DNA of 6,475 bases, from contig DALYLJ010000178.1 in assembly GCA_031976395.1 (NCBI GenBank), positions 1-6,475 of the forward strand, in the 5' to 3' direction. The translations under genes were made by a program, and so were the position numbers. This document shows positions 1 through 5,927 of this stretch, in pieces; position 1 is the stretch's first letter; each line of letters starts with the position of its first letter. The stretch comes from UBA11164 sp002420085. Lineage in GTDB: Bacteria; Pseudomonadota; Gammaproteobacteria; Xanthomonadales; Xanthomonadaceae. The notes beneath the pieces were generated by a model. It was not told the DNA's origin, did no database searches, and saw only the letters and a list, made by a program, of their open reading frames with translations.

Positions 1-55
1 TCGAGGTTCGAGGTTCGAGGTTCGAGGTTCGAGGTTCGAGGTTCGAGGTTCGAGG
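1..55. repeat. Heptanucleotide tandem array, unit TTCGAGG
   Basis: A perfect 7-bp tandem repeat occupies the left edge: seven full copies of TCGAGGT plus six more bases, with no mismatch. It stops abruptly at position 56. The unit length is not a multiple of 3 and no frame contains a stop, so the array is open in all six frames; each strand encodes a single repeating heptapeptide (FEVRGSR on plus, PRTSNLE on minus). The array begins at base 1, so its true length is unknown. It closely resembles the array at the right edge. Confidence 0.97.
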
Positions 56-418
56 AAGCAGCACGGGCAAGCCAAGCTCGCGGCGAACCCACGGTCTTGT
101 CGTCGCGGTGGTACGCATGGAGCCGCGAGGGTGCTGGATCGTCGCTTCGGCGGCAGGCACTCGGATCGTCTCAGGCACAGTCTGTACACGTTCAAGCGCG
201 AGCGGGTACGTATTCTCGATGGTTTCGGTGAACGTCTTCGCAAGGGCGAGCAGCGACCGAACAGCATCGAGCACCTCATCGGCGTGTCAGGGACATCAGT
301 CGTGTCAGATTGCGGAACCACGACGTCAAGCTGTTCTGCCCCTTCCTGCTCGACGCGGGCGTGACAGCCGCCACACAGACGTTGGCGGATCGACCGTCAG
401 ATCGAACAATGGGATGAA
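56..418. other. Gene-poor stretch, possible decayed minus-strand coding
   Basis: No confident gene is present. Plus-strand open frames here have no recognisable domain and no good ribosome binding site. The minus strand shows two weakly protein-like pieces in different frames. Positions about 280-396 encode an arginine- and cysteine-containing stretch with CGGCHARVEQ. Positions 1-286 encode a stretch beginning HADEVLDAVRSLL that stays open into the heptanucleotide array. They meet near 280-287, where a single frameshift would join them. This could be the remains of a gene or chance open frames in GC-rich DNA. I do not recognise a family. Confidence 0.35.
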
Positions 419-448
419 ACGCCCCGGTCCGGAGGGGACGCGGGGCGT
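419..448 (-). terminator. Strong nested hairpin, probable terminator of the glycine-zipper gene
   Basis: The arms ACGCCCCG (419-426) and CGGGGCGT (441-448) pair perfectly. Inside them GTCC (427-430) pairs with GGAC (436-439), leaving a 5-nt loop and one bulged base at 440. The hairpin starts 24 bp past the stop codon of the minus-strand gene at 473-1057. On the minus strand it is followed by TTTC, a short T tract. The position and stability fit an intrinsic terminator, but the weak T tract leaves room for a Rho-dependent or mRNA-stabilising role. Confidence 0.6.
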
Positions 449-472
449 CGGGGCGCGTGCTTTCGGTCTATC

Positions 473-1057
473 TCAATACGCAGGTCGGACGCTGACCTCG
501 ATCCGAATGCGTTCGCCGGGGTGGTAGTCGGTGCGAGTATGGTGGATCTCGCCACCGTACTCGTAGGCGACGTCATAGCCATCGACGTAACGGGTGCGCC
601 GGTAGTGGCCGGTCGGTACGTCTTCACAGACCTCGCGCTCGACCAGGCGCATGGGCGGCGGGACATGGGCGTTGGCATACACGCGATCGCGAGCGATGGC
701 ATCGCCGAGCACGGCACCGGCAAAGGTGGCGGCGGCGCGGCCGGAGCCGCTGCCGAACTGGTTGCCGATCACTCCGCCGACGATCGCGCCGAGGATCGGG
801 GCCGAATGGGCATGCCGAGGCCGACGATAATAGCCATGGCCGGCGGTTTCATAATGGCTTTCGATCCGGCATTCGCGGGACAGGATCGGCTCGGTCTGAT
901 AGACATCGATCGGAGTCACCTCGACCACCCGTGCCCAGCGCAATTCCGAACGCGGGTGATGATGGGGACCGGCACTGGCCGGGCCAGCAACGAGGGCCGC
1001 GCCAAACAGACTCAGGACAGTCGCGGTGGTAAGGCACTTGGCAGCGAACAGGTTCAT
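473..1057 (-). CDS. Exported glycine-zipper 2TM domain protein
   Basis: This 194-residue protein starts with a typical Sec signal peptide: a short basic start, a hydrophobic core at about 11-25, and a likely cleavage after ASA at residue 29. No lipobox is visible, so it is probably not a lipoprotein. Residues about 87-121 form a glycine zipper (glycines at 90, 94, 95, 98, 102, 104, 106, 114 and 118), as in the glycine zipper 2TM / rickettsial 17-kDa antigen-like family. That family is associated with the outer membrane or cell envelope. The part before the zipper contains Cys63 and the part after it Cys144, possibly a disulfide pair. The C-terminal part is rich in Tyr, His and Arg. The start is fixed by an excellent Shine-Dalgarno sequence. 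It is transcribed in the same direction as the purine genes but 159 bp beyond allA, with its own apparent terminator, so it is probably a separate unit. Its precise function is unknown. Confidence 0.9.
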   Translation of the reverse strand: MNLFAAKCLTTATVLSLFGAALVAGPASAGPHHHPRSELRWARVVEVTPIDVYQTEPILSRECRIESHYETAGHGYYRRPRHAHSAPILGAIVGGVIGNQFGSGSGRAAATFAGAVLGDAIARDRVYANAHVPPPMRLVEREVCEDVPTGHYRRTRYVDGYDVAYEYGGEIHHTRTDYHPGERIRIEVSVRPAY

Positions 1058-1065
1058 TACGACAG

Positions 1066-1072
1066 CCTCCTT
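1066..1072 (-). promoter_or_regulatory. Shine-Dalgarno AAGGAGG for the glycine-zipper gene
   Basis: On the minus strand AAGGAGG lies 8 nt before the ATG at 1057. It is a near-perfect anti-16S match and the strongest ribosome binding site in the window. It settles the start codon. I saw no convincing -35/-10 pair further upstream in 1073-1216. Confidence 0.85.
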
Positions 1073-1216
1073 CGTGGTGCGGACACGGCGGCAGCCGTGA
1101 TCGAACGTGGGCGAACGTGCCGAGCTGCCATTTGCAGGATCGTTGTCGCCTGATCGTCATCGTCGATGCCCGGCGATGAAATCGCGCTGAATCGGCGGGT
1201 GGCGGTCGGCCCGCGT

Positions 1217-1726
1217 TCAGTTCGGCAGATCGAGCACCGGCGCCGGATCAAGTTCGACCTCGTCGCAGTCGTCGCCCGGCCCACCCCGATCGATCACCAG
1301 GAACTCCGACACCTCGGCCAGAGCCAGGCAGAAGTGGTGCCACGTGCCCGGAAGATAGTTGACGCCCTGCCCCGGCTCGGCCAGGAAGGCGCGCAGTGTA
1401 CAGGGATCGAATTCGCCCGGCGGCGCGACCACCACCAGCCACGGCCGTCCCGACAGCGGGTAGAACGCCTGACTCGACAGCGGATGCCGCTCCATGCGCT
1501 GGATGCGGATCGGGGTCGGCAACGGGCTGGCGCGAAACAGGCTCAGCAGCGGCCGGCCGCCTTCGCGATCGAGGCTGAGCCGGGCCAAGTCGTGGAACCG
1601 CTGACAATGGCCGTAGTTGATCTCCCGCACCTCGCGCGCGGCGGCGGTCGAGATGACATCACCGAACGGCGCGAAGGCAGCGGGCGTCAGCGATTCGATC
1701 GGTAGGCGCGGGCTCGCGCTGCTCAC
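1217..1726 (-). CDS. allA: Ureidoglycolate lyase (last step, releases glyoxylate and urea)
   Basis: This 169-residue protein matches the AllA family (ureidoglycolate lyase, formerly called hydrolase), which converts ureidoglycolate to glyoxylate and urea in the cytoplasm. Family-like blocks are LTPAAFAPFGDVI (13-25), MERHPLSSQAFYPL (78-91) and the cupin-type GVNYLPGTWHH (121-131). Its length is usual for the family. I chose the GTG at 1726 as start: it overlaps the alc stop as GTGA, a weak GGGA lies 7 nt upstream within alc, and family similarity begins about ten residues later at PIESLTP. The frame stays open much further upstream, but that part runs antisense-free inside alc in another frame and is unlike any AllA. 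It is the last gene of the puuE-uraD-alc-allA operon. I see no convincing intrinsic terminator between it and the next gene. Confidence 0.93.
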   Translation of the reverse strand: MSSASPRLPIESLTPAAFAPFGDVISTAAAREVREINYGHCQRFHDLARLSLDREGGRPLLSLFRASPLPTPIRIQRMERHPLSSQAFYPLSGRPWLVVVAPPGEFDPCTLRAFLAEPGQGVNYLPGTWHHFCLALAEVSEFLVIDRGGPGDDCDEVELDPAPVLDLPN

Positions 1727-2742
1727 GCGATCGTCCCGAACATGCGCAATCGGCTCACCCCACCGTCGGGAAAGATGTTCAGCCGGACATGGCTGACCGG
1801 GCCGAGTGCCGCCAACCCCTCGGTGAAGCGATGTTCGCGATCGGCCTCCAATTTGCGTTCCGGCAACAGCAGTGGCCAGTGCTCGGACGCGGCGATCAGG
1901 GCGGCATCGTCGAGTCCATCGACGTGGGCAGCCTGGATCGAGCAGCGATCCGGATAGTTGCCCTTGAAGTGGGCGGTATCGACCAGAATCTCCTCGACCA
2001 CACCGGGATGACCGAGTTCCAGGATCGCCCAATCGAAGCCCGGTTCGCGGCGACGACGAGTTTCCCAGCCGTCACCCATGTTGATGCCACGATCAGGCGC
2101 GATCAGGTTGCCGGGTTGACCGTAGTGGGCATCGTTGCAGGCGACCGGTCGGCCGCCGTTGGCCATGGCGGCCAGATCGAGCCGCTCGCTGCGCGCGTGT
2201 CGCGACCAGTCGATCGCAATCCGACCGTACAGACGCAGCCGGGCCACTCCGCCGTCGGGAAAGATGTTCAGCCGGACGTGGGTGCAGACTCCGTCATCAG
2301 CGATCGTGAACCAGTTGTGGCTGTCGCCATGCAAGCGGCTGCGCGTCAGCAGTGGCCGCCAGTCGGCTTCCGCGCCGGGGCTGTCGCTGCCATACCAGAC
2401 ACAGCCGTCCAACGACGCCTCGGGCGGGTAGTTGCCGGTGAAGTGGCGGGTATCGATATCGACACCGAACAGCCGTCCGGCGGCGGCCAGCCGAACGATG
2501 CACCAATCATGACCGGGACCGCGCTTGCGTCGGCTTTCCCAGCCATCCATCCACTTGCCGTGATCGTCGTACACGCCGGGCTTGAAGATCGGCTCGTCCG
2601 GTTGGATCAGGCGCTCGCGCGGCGCGAAGAATTCATCGCTGGCAGCCAGTGCGATGGCACCCAGGCGCGGCTGGGCCAGGTCGATGCCGGCGCGGGTGAA
2701 TTCGGGCGGATGCGAGTCGTGTGGGGTGCTGTCGCGGGTCAT
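1723..2742 (-). CDS. alc: Allantoicase (allantoate to ureidoglycolate and urea)
   Basis: This 339-residue protein is a typical allantoicase, which hydrolyses allantoate to (S)-ureidoglycolate and urea. Such enzymes are built from two homologous jelly-roll modules, and both are visible: MDGWESRRKRGPGHDW (65-80) repeats as MGDGWETRRRREPGFDW (222-238), DTRHFTGNYP (97-106) as DTAHFKGNYP (255-264), and HVRLNIFPDGGVARLRLYG (155-173) as HVRLNIFPDGGVSRLRMFG (318-336). The length is normal. The ATG at 2742 is the chosen start because the preceding uraD stops 45 bp upstream; its ribosome binding site is weak. The stop overlaps the allA GTG start by 4 bp, which suggests coupled translation. The third visible motif pair is nearly identical at DNA level as well. 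Confidence 0.96.
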   Translation of the reverse strand: MTRDSTPHDSHPPEFTRAGIDLAQPRLGAIALAASDEFFAPRERLIQPDEPIFKPGVYDDHGKWMDGWESRRKRGPGHDWCIVRLAAAGRLFGVDIDTRHFTGNYPPEASLDGCVWYGSDSPGAEADWRPLLTRSRLHGDSHNWFTIADDGVCTHVRLNIFPDGGVARLRLYGRIAIDWSRHARSERLDLAAMANGGRPVACNDAHYGQPGNLIAPDRGINMGDGWETRRRREPGFDWAILELGHPGVVEEILVDTAHFKGNYPDRCSIQAAHVDGLDDAALIAASEHWPLLLPERKLEADREHRFTEGLAALGPVSHVRLNIFPDGGVSRLRMFGTIA

Positions 2743-2787
2743 GAGGGGCTCGGTGATGAGGAGTGGTGTGAAGGTCGGTGATCGCGC

Positions 2788-3309
2788 TCAGTCGGACCGG
2801 GCGTCATCCAGGGCGGCGAGACGGAAGCCAGCAATGCGGTGGACCTGCTGCACGGCGGTCCGGAACTCGGTGTCGGAATCGTGTTCGATGCGTTGGCGAA
2901 ACTGCGCCAGGATGCCGGCCCGGTCGAGTCCCTTGACTGCGACGATGAACGGGAAGCCGAATTTGGCGCGATAGGCGGCATTGAGTCGCTGGAACTCAGC
3001 GAACTCCTCGGCCGTACAGCGATCCAGTCCAGCACCGCGCTGCTCGCCCTGCGAGGCTTCGGTCAAGGCATCGACCTGACGACAGGCCAGTTCCGGATGG
3101 GCACGCAGCAGGGCCAGCAGACGTTCGGGGCCGGCGTCATCGACGACAGCGCGCATCATCCGCGCCAGGCCGTCGGTGGTCTCGGTGCCGGGCAACCCGA
3201 AAACCGCCGCCGCGACCCACGGCGAGTGCTCGTAGATGCTGCCGTAGCGGGCGATGAAAGCATCACGCCGGCTGTCGCCGTGATCGACGCCCAGGCCGTC
3301 CGTGCTCAT
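2788..3309 (-). CDS. uraD: 2-oxo-4-hydroxy-4-carboxy-5-ureidoimidazoline (OHCU) decarboxylase
   Basis: This 173-residue protein matches OHCU decarboxylase, which turns OHCU stereospecifically into (S)-allantoin after urate oxidase and HIU hydrolase have acted. Recognisable elements are EHSPWVA (27-33), the catalytic-histidine block RAHPELA (70-75 region, His71), the following SQGEQRGAGL (86-95), FQRLNAAYRAKFGFPFIVAVKG (start at 106, FGFPF at 117-121) and a C-terminal IAGFRL with Arg163. The length is typical. The start at 3309 is chosen because its ATG overlaps the puuE stop as ATGA and has GGAG 5 nt upstream. A longer frame reaching to 3450 would lie inside puuE and adds 47 unrelated residues. 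It is the second gene of the operon. Confidence 0.95.
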   Translation of the reverse strand: MSTDGLGVDHGDSRRDAFIARYGSIYEHSPWVAAAVFGLPGTETTDGLARMMRAVVDDAGPERLLALLRAHPELACRQVDALTEASQGEQRGAGLDRCTAEEFAEFQRLNAAYRAKFGFPFIVAVKGLDRAGILAQFRQRIEHDSDTEFRTAVQQVHRIAGFRLAALDDARSD

Positions 3310-4235
3310 GCCGGCTCCGGGGCGTGTTCGGCATGCCAGTGGCGGGCGATATCGATGCGCCGGCACACCCAGACATCGGTGTGACCGCGCAGATAACGCA
3401 GGAACCGCTCCAGTGCCGCGATCCGCCCAGGCCGTCCGGCCAGCCGGCAATGCAGACCGATCGACAGCATCTTGGGAGCGAACTCGCCCTCGGCATGCAG
3501 CACGTCGAAACTGTCCTTGAGGTAATTGAAGAACTGCTCGCCGGCATTGAAGCCCTGCACGGTGGCAAAGCGCATGTCGTTGACGTCGAGGGTGTAGGGC
3601 ACGATCAATTGCTGCCGTCCGGCCACATTCACCCAGAACGGCAGATCGTCGCTGTAGTCGTCGGCGCAGTACAGAAAGCCGCCCTCCTCGGCGACCAGGC
3701 GCAGGGTGTGCTCGCTGCTGCGCCCGGTGTACCAGCCCAGTGGCCGTTCACCGGTCAATTGCTTCAGGGTGTCGATGGCGAGTTGCAGGTGGGCGCGTTC
3801 GCTGGCCTCGTCCATGCCGTCGTAGTCGATCCAGCGCCAACCATGCGAGGCGATCTCGTGGCCATCGCGCAGAAAGGCATCGGCCAATTGCGGATACTTC
3901 TTCAGCGCCAGGGCCACGGCAAACACGGTCACCGGCACCTGATAGCGACGGAACAGTCGCAGCAGGCGCCACACACCGGCCCGTGAACCATACTCGTAGA
4001 TCGACTCCATGCTCATGTGGCGCGCGCCGATGAATGCGCGCGCACCGACGATTTCCGACAGGAAGGTTTCCGAGCCCTGGTCGCCGTTGAGCACGCAGTT
4101 CTCGCCGCCTTCCTCGTAGTTGAGCACGAACTGCACCGCCAGTCGCGCCCCGCCCGGCCAGCGCGGATCGGGCGGAAACTCGCCATAGCCTCGATAGTCC
4201 CGTGGGTCGATGATCTCAGTGGCTGGGGTAGACAT
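3306..4235 (-). CDS. puuE: Allantoinase PuuE, polysaccharide-deacetylase (NodB) fold
   Basis: This 309-residue protein matches the PuuE allantoinases, which hydrolyse (S)-allantoin to allantoate. They use a polysaccharide deacetylase-like fold and are unrelated to the amidohydrolase-type AllB. Family signatures are GYGEFPPDPRWPGGARLAVQ (16-35), VLNYEEGGE (37-45), the ESIYEYGSRAGVWR block (77-90), GHEIASHGWRWIDY (125-138), WYTGRSSEHT (168-177), DDYSDDLPFWV (192-202) and GLHCRLAGRPGR (260-271). The ATG at 4235 gives the expected N-terminus and no earlier start is plausible, although its ribosome binding site is poor. It is the first gene of the four-gene minus-strand operon and is divergent from uraH. 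Its TGA overlaps the uraD ATG. Confidence 0.96.
   Translation of the reverse strand: MSTPATEIIDPRDYRGYGEFPPDPRWPGGARLAVQFVLNYEEGGENCVLNGDQGSETFLSEIVGARAFIGARHMSMESIYEYGSRAGVWRLLRLFRRYQVPVTVFAVALALKKYPQLADAFLRDGHEIASHGWRWIDYDGMDEASERAHLQLAIDTLKQLTGERPLGWYTGRSSEHTLRLVAEEGGFLYCADDYSDDLPFWVNVAGRQQLIVPYTLDVNDMRFATVQGFNAGEQFFNYLKDSFDVLHAEGEFAPKMLSIGLHCRLAGRPGRIAALERFLRYLRGHTDVWVCRRIDIARHWHAEHAPEPA
3315..3318 (-). promoter_or_regulatory. Ribosome binding site of uraD inside puuE
   Basis: GGAG on the minus strand, 5 nt before the uraD ATG at 3309, lies within the last codons of puuE. Together with the ATGA stop/start overlap it supports the short uraD start and translational coupling to puuE. Confidence 0.65.
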
Positions 4236-4318
4236 GCAGGCGGGTGTCGGCAGGGGAAAGCGATCGCTTACGATAGCAAGCCCGACCCCTCCATAGACAG
4301 CCGCCGGATCCGCAGACC
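4236..4318. promoter_or_regulatory. Divergent intergenic region between puuE and uraH
   Basis: These 83 bp must carry the promoters for both the puuE operon (leftward) and uraH (rightward), unless uraH is expressed from elsewhere. I could not identify a convincing -35/-10 pair. TACGAT (4269-4274) could serve as a -10 for uraH, but nothing resembling TTGACA lies at the right distance. The short shared region suggests joint control of both arms of the pathway. Confidence 0.5.
4258..4269. promoter_or_regulatory. 12-bp perfect palindrome AAGCGATCGCTT, candidate operator
   Basis: This perfect inverted repeat without spacer lies in the divergent puuE/uraH region, 23 bp from the puuE start and 50 bp from the uraH start. 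Its position suits a regulator that controls both directions. The regulator is not encoded in the window and the site is not one I recognise. Confidence 0.35.
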
Positions 4319-4663
4319 ATGGGCAAGCTCACCACTCACGTCCTCGACACCAGCCATGGCCGACCAGGCGCCGGCATGCGGGTACGCCTGTTCGATGCCG
4401 ACGGCGTCCTGCTGGTCGATACCCGCACCAATGACGACGGCCGCTGCGATGCACCCCTGCTCCAGGGCGCGACGCTGAAAGCCGGCCGCTACCGCCTGGA
4501 ATTCTCGGTCGGTGACTATTTTCGTACCCTGATCCCCAGCCTGCCGGAGCCGGCTTTCCTCGATGTCGTACCGATCGCCTTCGGGGTCGCCGATCCCGAA
4601 GGCCATTACCACGTGCCGCTGCTGGTATCGCCGTTCGGCTTCAGCAGCTATCGCGGCAGTTGA
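4319..4663 (+). CDS. uraH: 5-hydroxyisourate hydrolase (transthyretin-related)
   Basis: This 114-residue protein is a transthyretin-related HIU hydrolase, which converts 5-hydroxyisourate to OHCU and so keeps the urate pathway stereospecific. Visible hallmarks are the N-terminal LTTHVLDTSHGRPG with His7, DDGRCDAPLL with Arg42, FLDVVPIAFG (80-89), HYHVPLLVSPFGFSSYRGS with His98, and the diagnostic C-terminal YRGS (111-114). No signal peptide is present, so it is cytoplasmic. The length is typical. The ATG at 4319 gives the standard N-terminus, although only a weak GGA lies about 10 nt upstream. It is the only plus-strand gene of the set, divergent from puuE and convergent with puuD, whose stop codon is 19 bp away. 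Confidence 0.97.
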   Translation: MGKLTTHVLDTSHGRPGAGMRVRLFDADGVLLVDTRTNDDGRCDAPLLQGATLKAGRYRLEFSVGDYFRTLIPSLPEPAFLDVVPIAFGVADPEGHYHVPLLVSPFGFSSYRGS

Positions 4664-4682
4664 GACCCGGCCGGACATCCGA

Positions 4683-5927
4683 TCAACCGCGCGGCACCGG
4701 TCCGCCGGTCGAACCACGGGTGCGGGCATCGGCCTGCGATTGGCCATCGATCCAGGCGCCGAGCACGCCCCGCTCGTGTTCGGTCATACCGGTCAGATTG
4801 CCGGGCGGCATCAGCCGGGCATCGACCGCCTGGGCCTTGATCCGAGGCGCCTGGGCGATGATTTCGTCGAGTTTGTCGTACATCACCCCGAGCGGGGGCG
4901 ACACGAAGCCCGGCTGGCTCGGAGTGTCGCTATGGCAGGACTGGCAGCGCTCGCGCACGATCCGACGCACCTCGACGGTATCTGCGGACGCCAGCGCCTG
5001 ACCACCCGACGCGCTCGGGCCACGGTAGGAGGCAAACAGTGCGATCGCGATGAAGCCGATGGCACCCGCCACCGGGAAGCGGTAGTCGATGCGCCCGCGA
5101 TGGCGAAGATTGAAGAAATGCCGGACCAGCCAGGCGACGGCACCAAGTGCGGCCAGCAACAGCCAGTTCCAGGCATGACCGACCAGTTGCGGGTAGTGGC
5201 TGGCGATCATGGTCAGCAGCACCGGCAGGGTCATGTAGTTGTTGTGCAGCGAACGCTGCTTGGCCAACTGACCGAGTCGGGCATCGGGCACGCGCCCGGC
5301 CAGCAGATCGGCGACCACCCGCCGCTGGTTCGGGATGATCACCCGGAAGACATTGGCCGCCATCGCCGTGCCGATGATCGCGCCGACGTGGATGAAGGCA
5401 CCACGATCACCGAACACCTGGGTCAAACCCCAGGCAGCGGCGGTCAGCAGCACGAACCAGACCCCGGCGAACAGTCGGTTGTCGCGGCCGATCGGCGAGC
5501 GGCACAGACCATCGTAGACCAACCAGCCGGCGATGATCACCGCCAGGCCGAGGGCGATCGCCTGCCAGGCGGCCAGATCGAGCCGGGAACGATCGATCAG
5601 GTAGGACTCGGCCCCAGCGTAATAGATCAGAACCAGCAGCGCGATCCCACTGAGCCAGGTGAAATAGGCCTCCCACTTGAACCAGTGCAGATCGGCCGGC
5701 ATGTGGCTCGGCGCGACCGAATACTTCTGCTTGTGATAGAAACCGCCGCCGTGGACCGCCCAGACCTCGCCGCCGACCCCGGCCGCCCGATCGCTGGCAT
5801 CGGCCGGCGGCTTGAGCGCATTGTCGAGCCAGATGAAATAGAACGACGAGCCGATCCAGGCGATGCCCGCGATCAGGTGAAACCAGCGCAGCGCCAGGCC
5901 AAGCCAGGCGGTGATGTCGATGTCCAT
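4683..5927 (-). CDS. puuD: Membrane urate oxidase with C-terminal cytochrome c domain
   Basis: This 414-residue protein matches PuuD, the integral-membrane urate oxidase that converts urate to 5-hydroxyisourate. It hands electrons to its own c-type heme rather than making hydrogen peroxide as soluble uricase does. The N-terminal family block is WFHLIAGIAWIGSSFYFIWL (15-34), followed by the His-rich region HKQKYSVAPSHMPADLHWFK (65-84). About eight hydrophobic helices span residues 12-300 (roughly 12-35, 87-105, 118-138, 150-170, 176-196, 231-250, 253-270, 283-300). The tail carries the heme c motif CQSCH (328-332) and a likely axial Met in RLMPPGN (Met373); it should face the periplasm. I chose the ATG at 5927 because family similarity begins there and GAGGA lies 10 nt upstream. 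An ATG 15 codons earlier is in frame but adds non-family sequence. Confidence 0.96.
   Translation of the reverse strand: MDIDITAWLGLALRWFHLIAGIAWIGSSFYFIWLDNALKPPADASDRAAGVGGEVWAVHGGGFYHKQKYSVAPSHMPADLHWFKWEAYFTWLSGIALLVLIYYAGAESYLIDRSRLDLAAWQAIALGLAVIIAGWLVYDGLCRSPIGRDNRLFAGVWFVLLTAAAWGLTQVFGDRGAFIHVGAIIGTAMAANVFRVIIPNQRRVVADLLAGRVPDARLGQLAKQRSLHNNYMTLPVLLTMIASHYPQLVGHAWNWLLLAALGAVAWLVRHFFNLRHRGRIDYRFPVAGAIGFIAIALFASYRGPSASGGQALASADTVEVRRIVRERCQSCHSDTPSQPGFVSPPLGVMYDKLDEIIAQAPRIKAQAVDARLMPPGNLTGMTEHERGVLGAWIDGQSQADARTRGSTGGPVPRG

Noticed and set aside
1..55. CRISPR array
   Set aside because: The 7-bp units are contiguous with no spacers; this is a microsatellite-type tandem repeat.
521..1153. 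Plus-strand open frame antisense to the glycine-zipper gene
   Set aside because: The minus-strand gene has a signal peptide, glycine zipper and excellent ribosome binding site, whereas the plus frame has none of these.
1157..1179. TCATCG/CGATGA inverted repeat as terminator of the puuE operon
   Set aside because: The stem is only 6 bp with an 11-nt loop and no T tract follows on the minus strand.
1727..2032. Extended N-terminus for allA
   Set aside because: The frame is open upstream only because it runs through alc in another frame; its 102 extra residues are Arg-rich and unlike AllA. The GTG overlapping the alc stop is a better start.
1789..2781. Plus-strand open frame of 330 codons antisense to alc
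   Set aside because: alc on the other strand has unmistakable duplicated allantoicase motifs; the plus frame lacks any recognisable domain.
2839..3986. Plus-strand open frames antisense to uraD and puuE (2839-3384 and 3324-3986)
   Set aside because: Both lie opposite genes with intact catalytic motifs and have no ribosome binding site or family signature.
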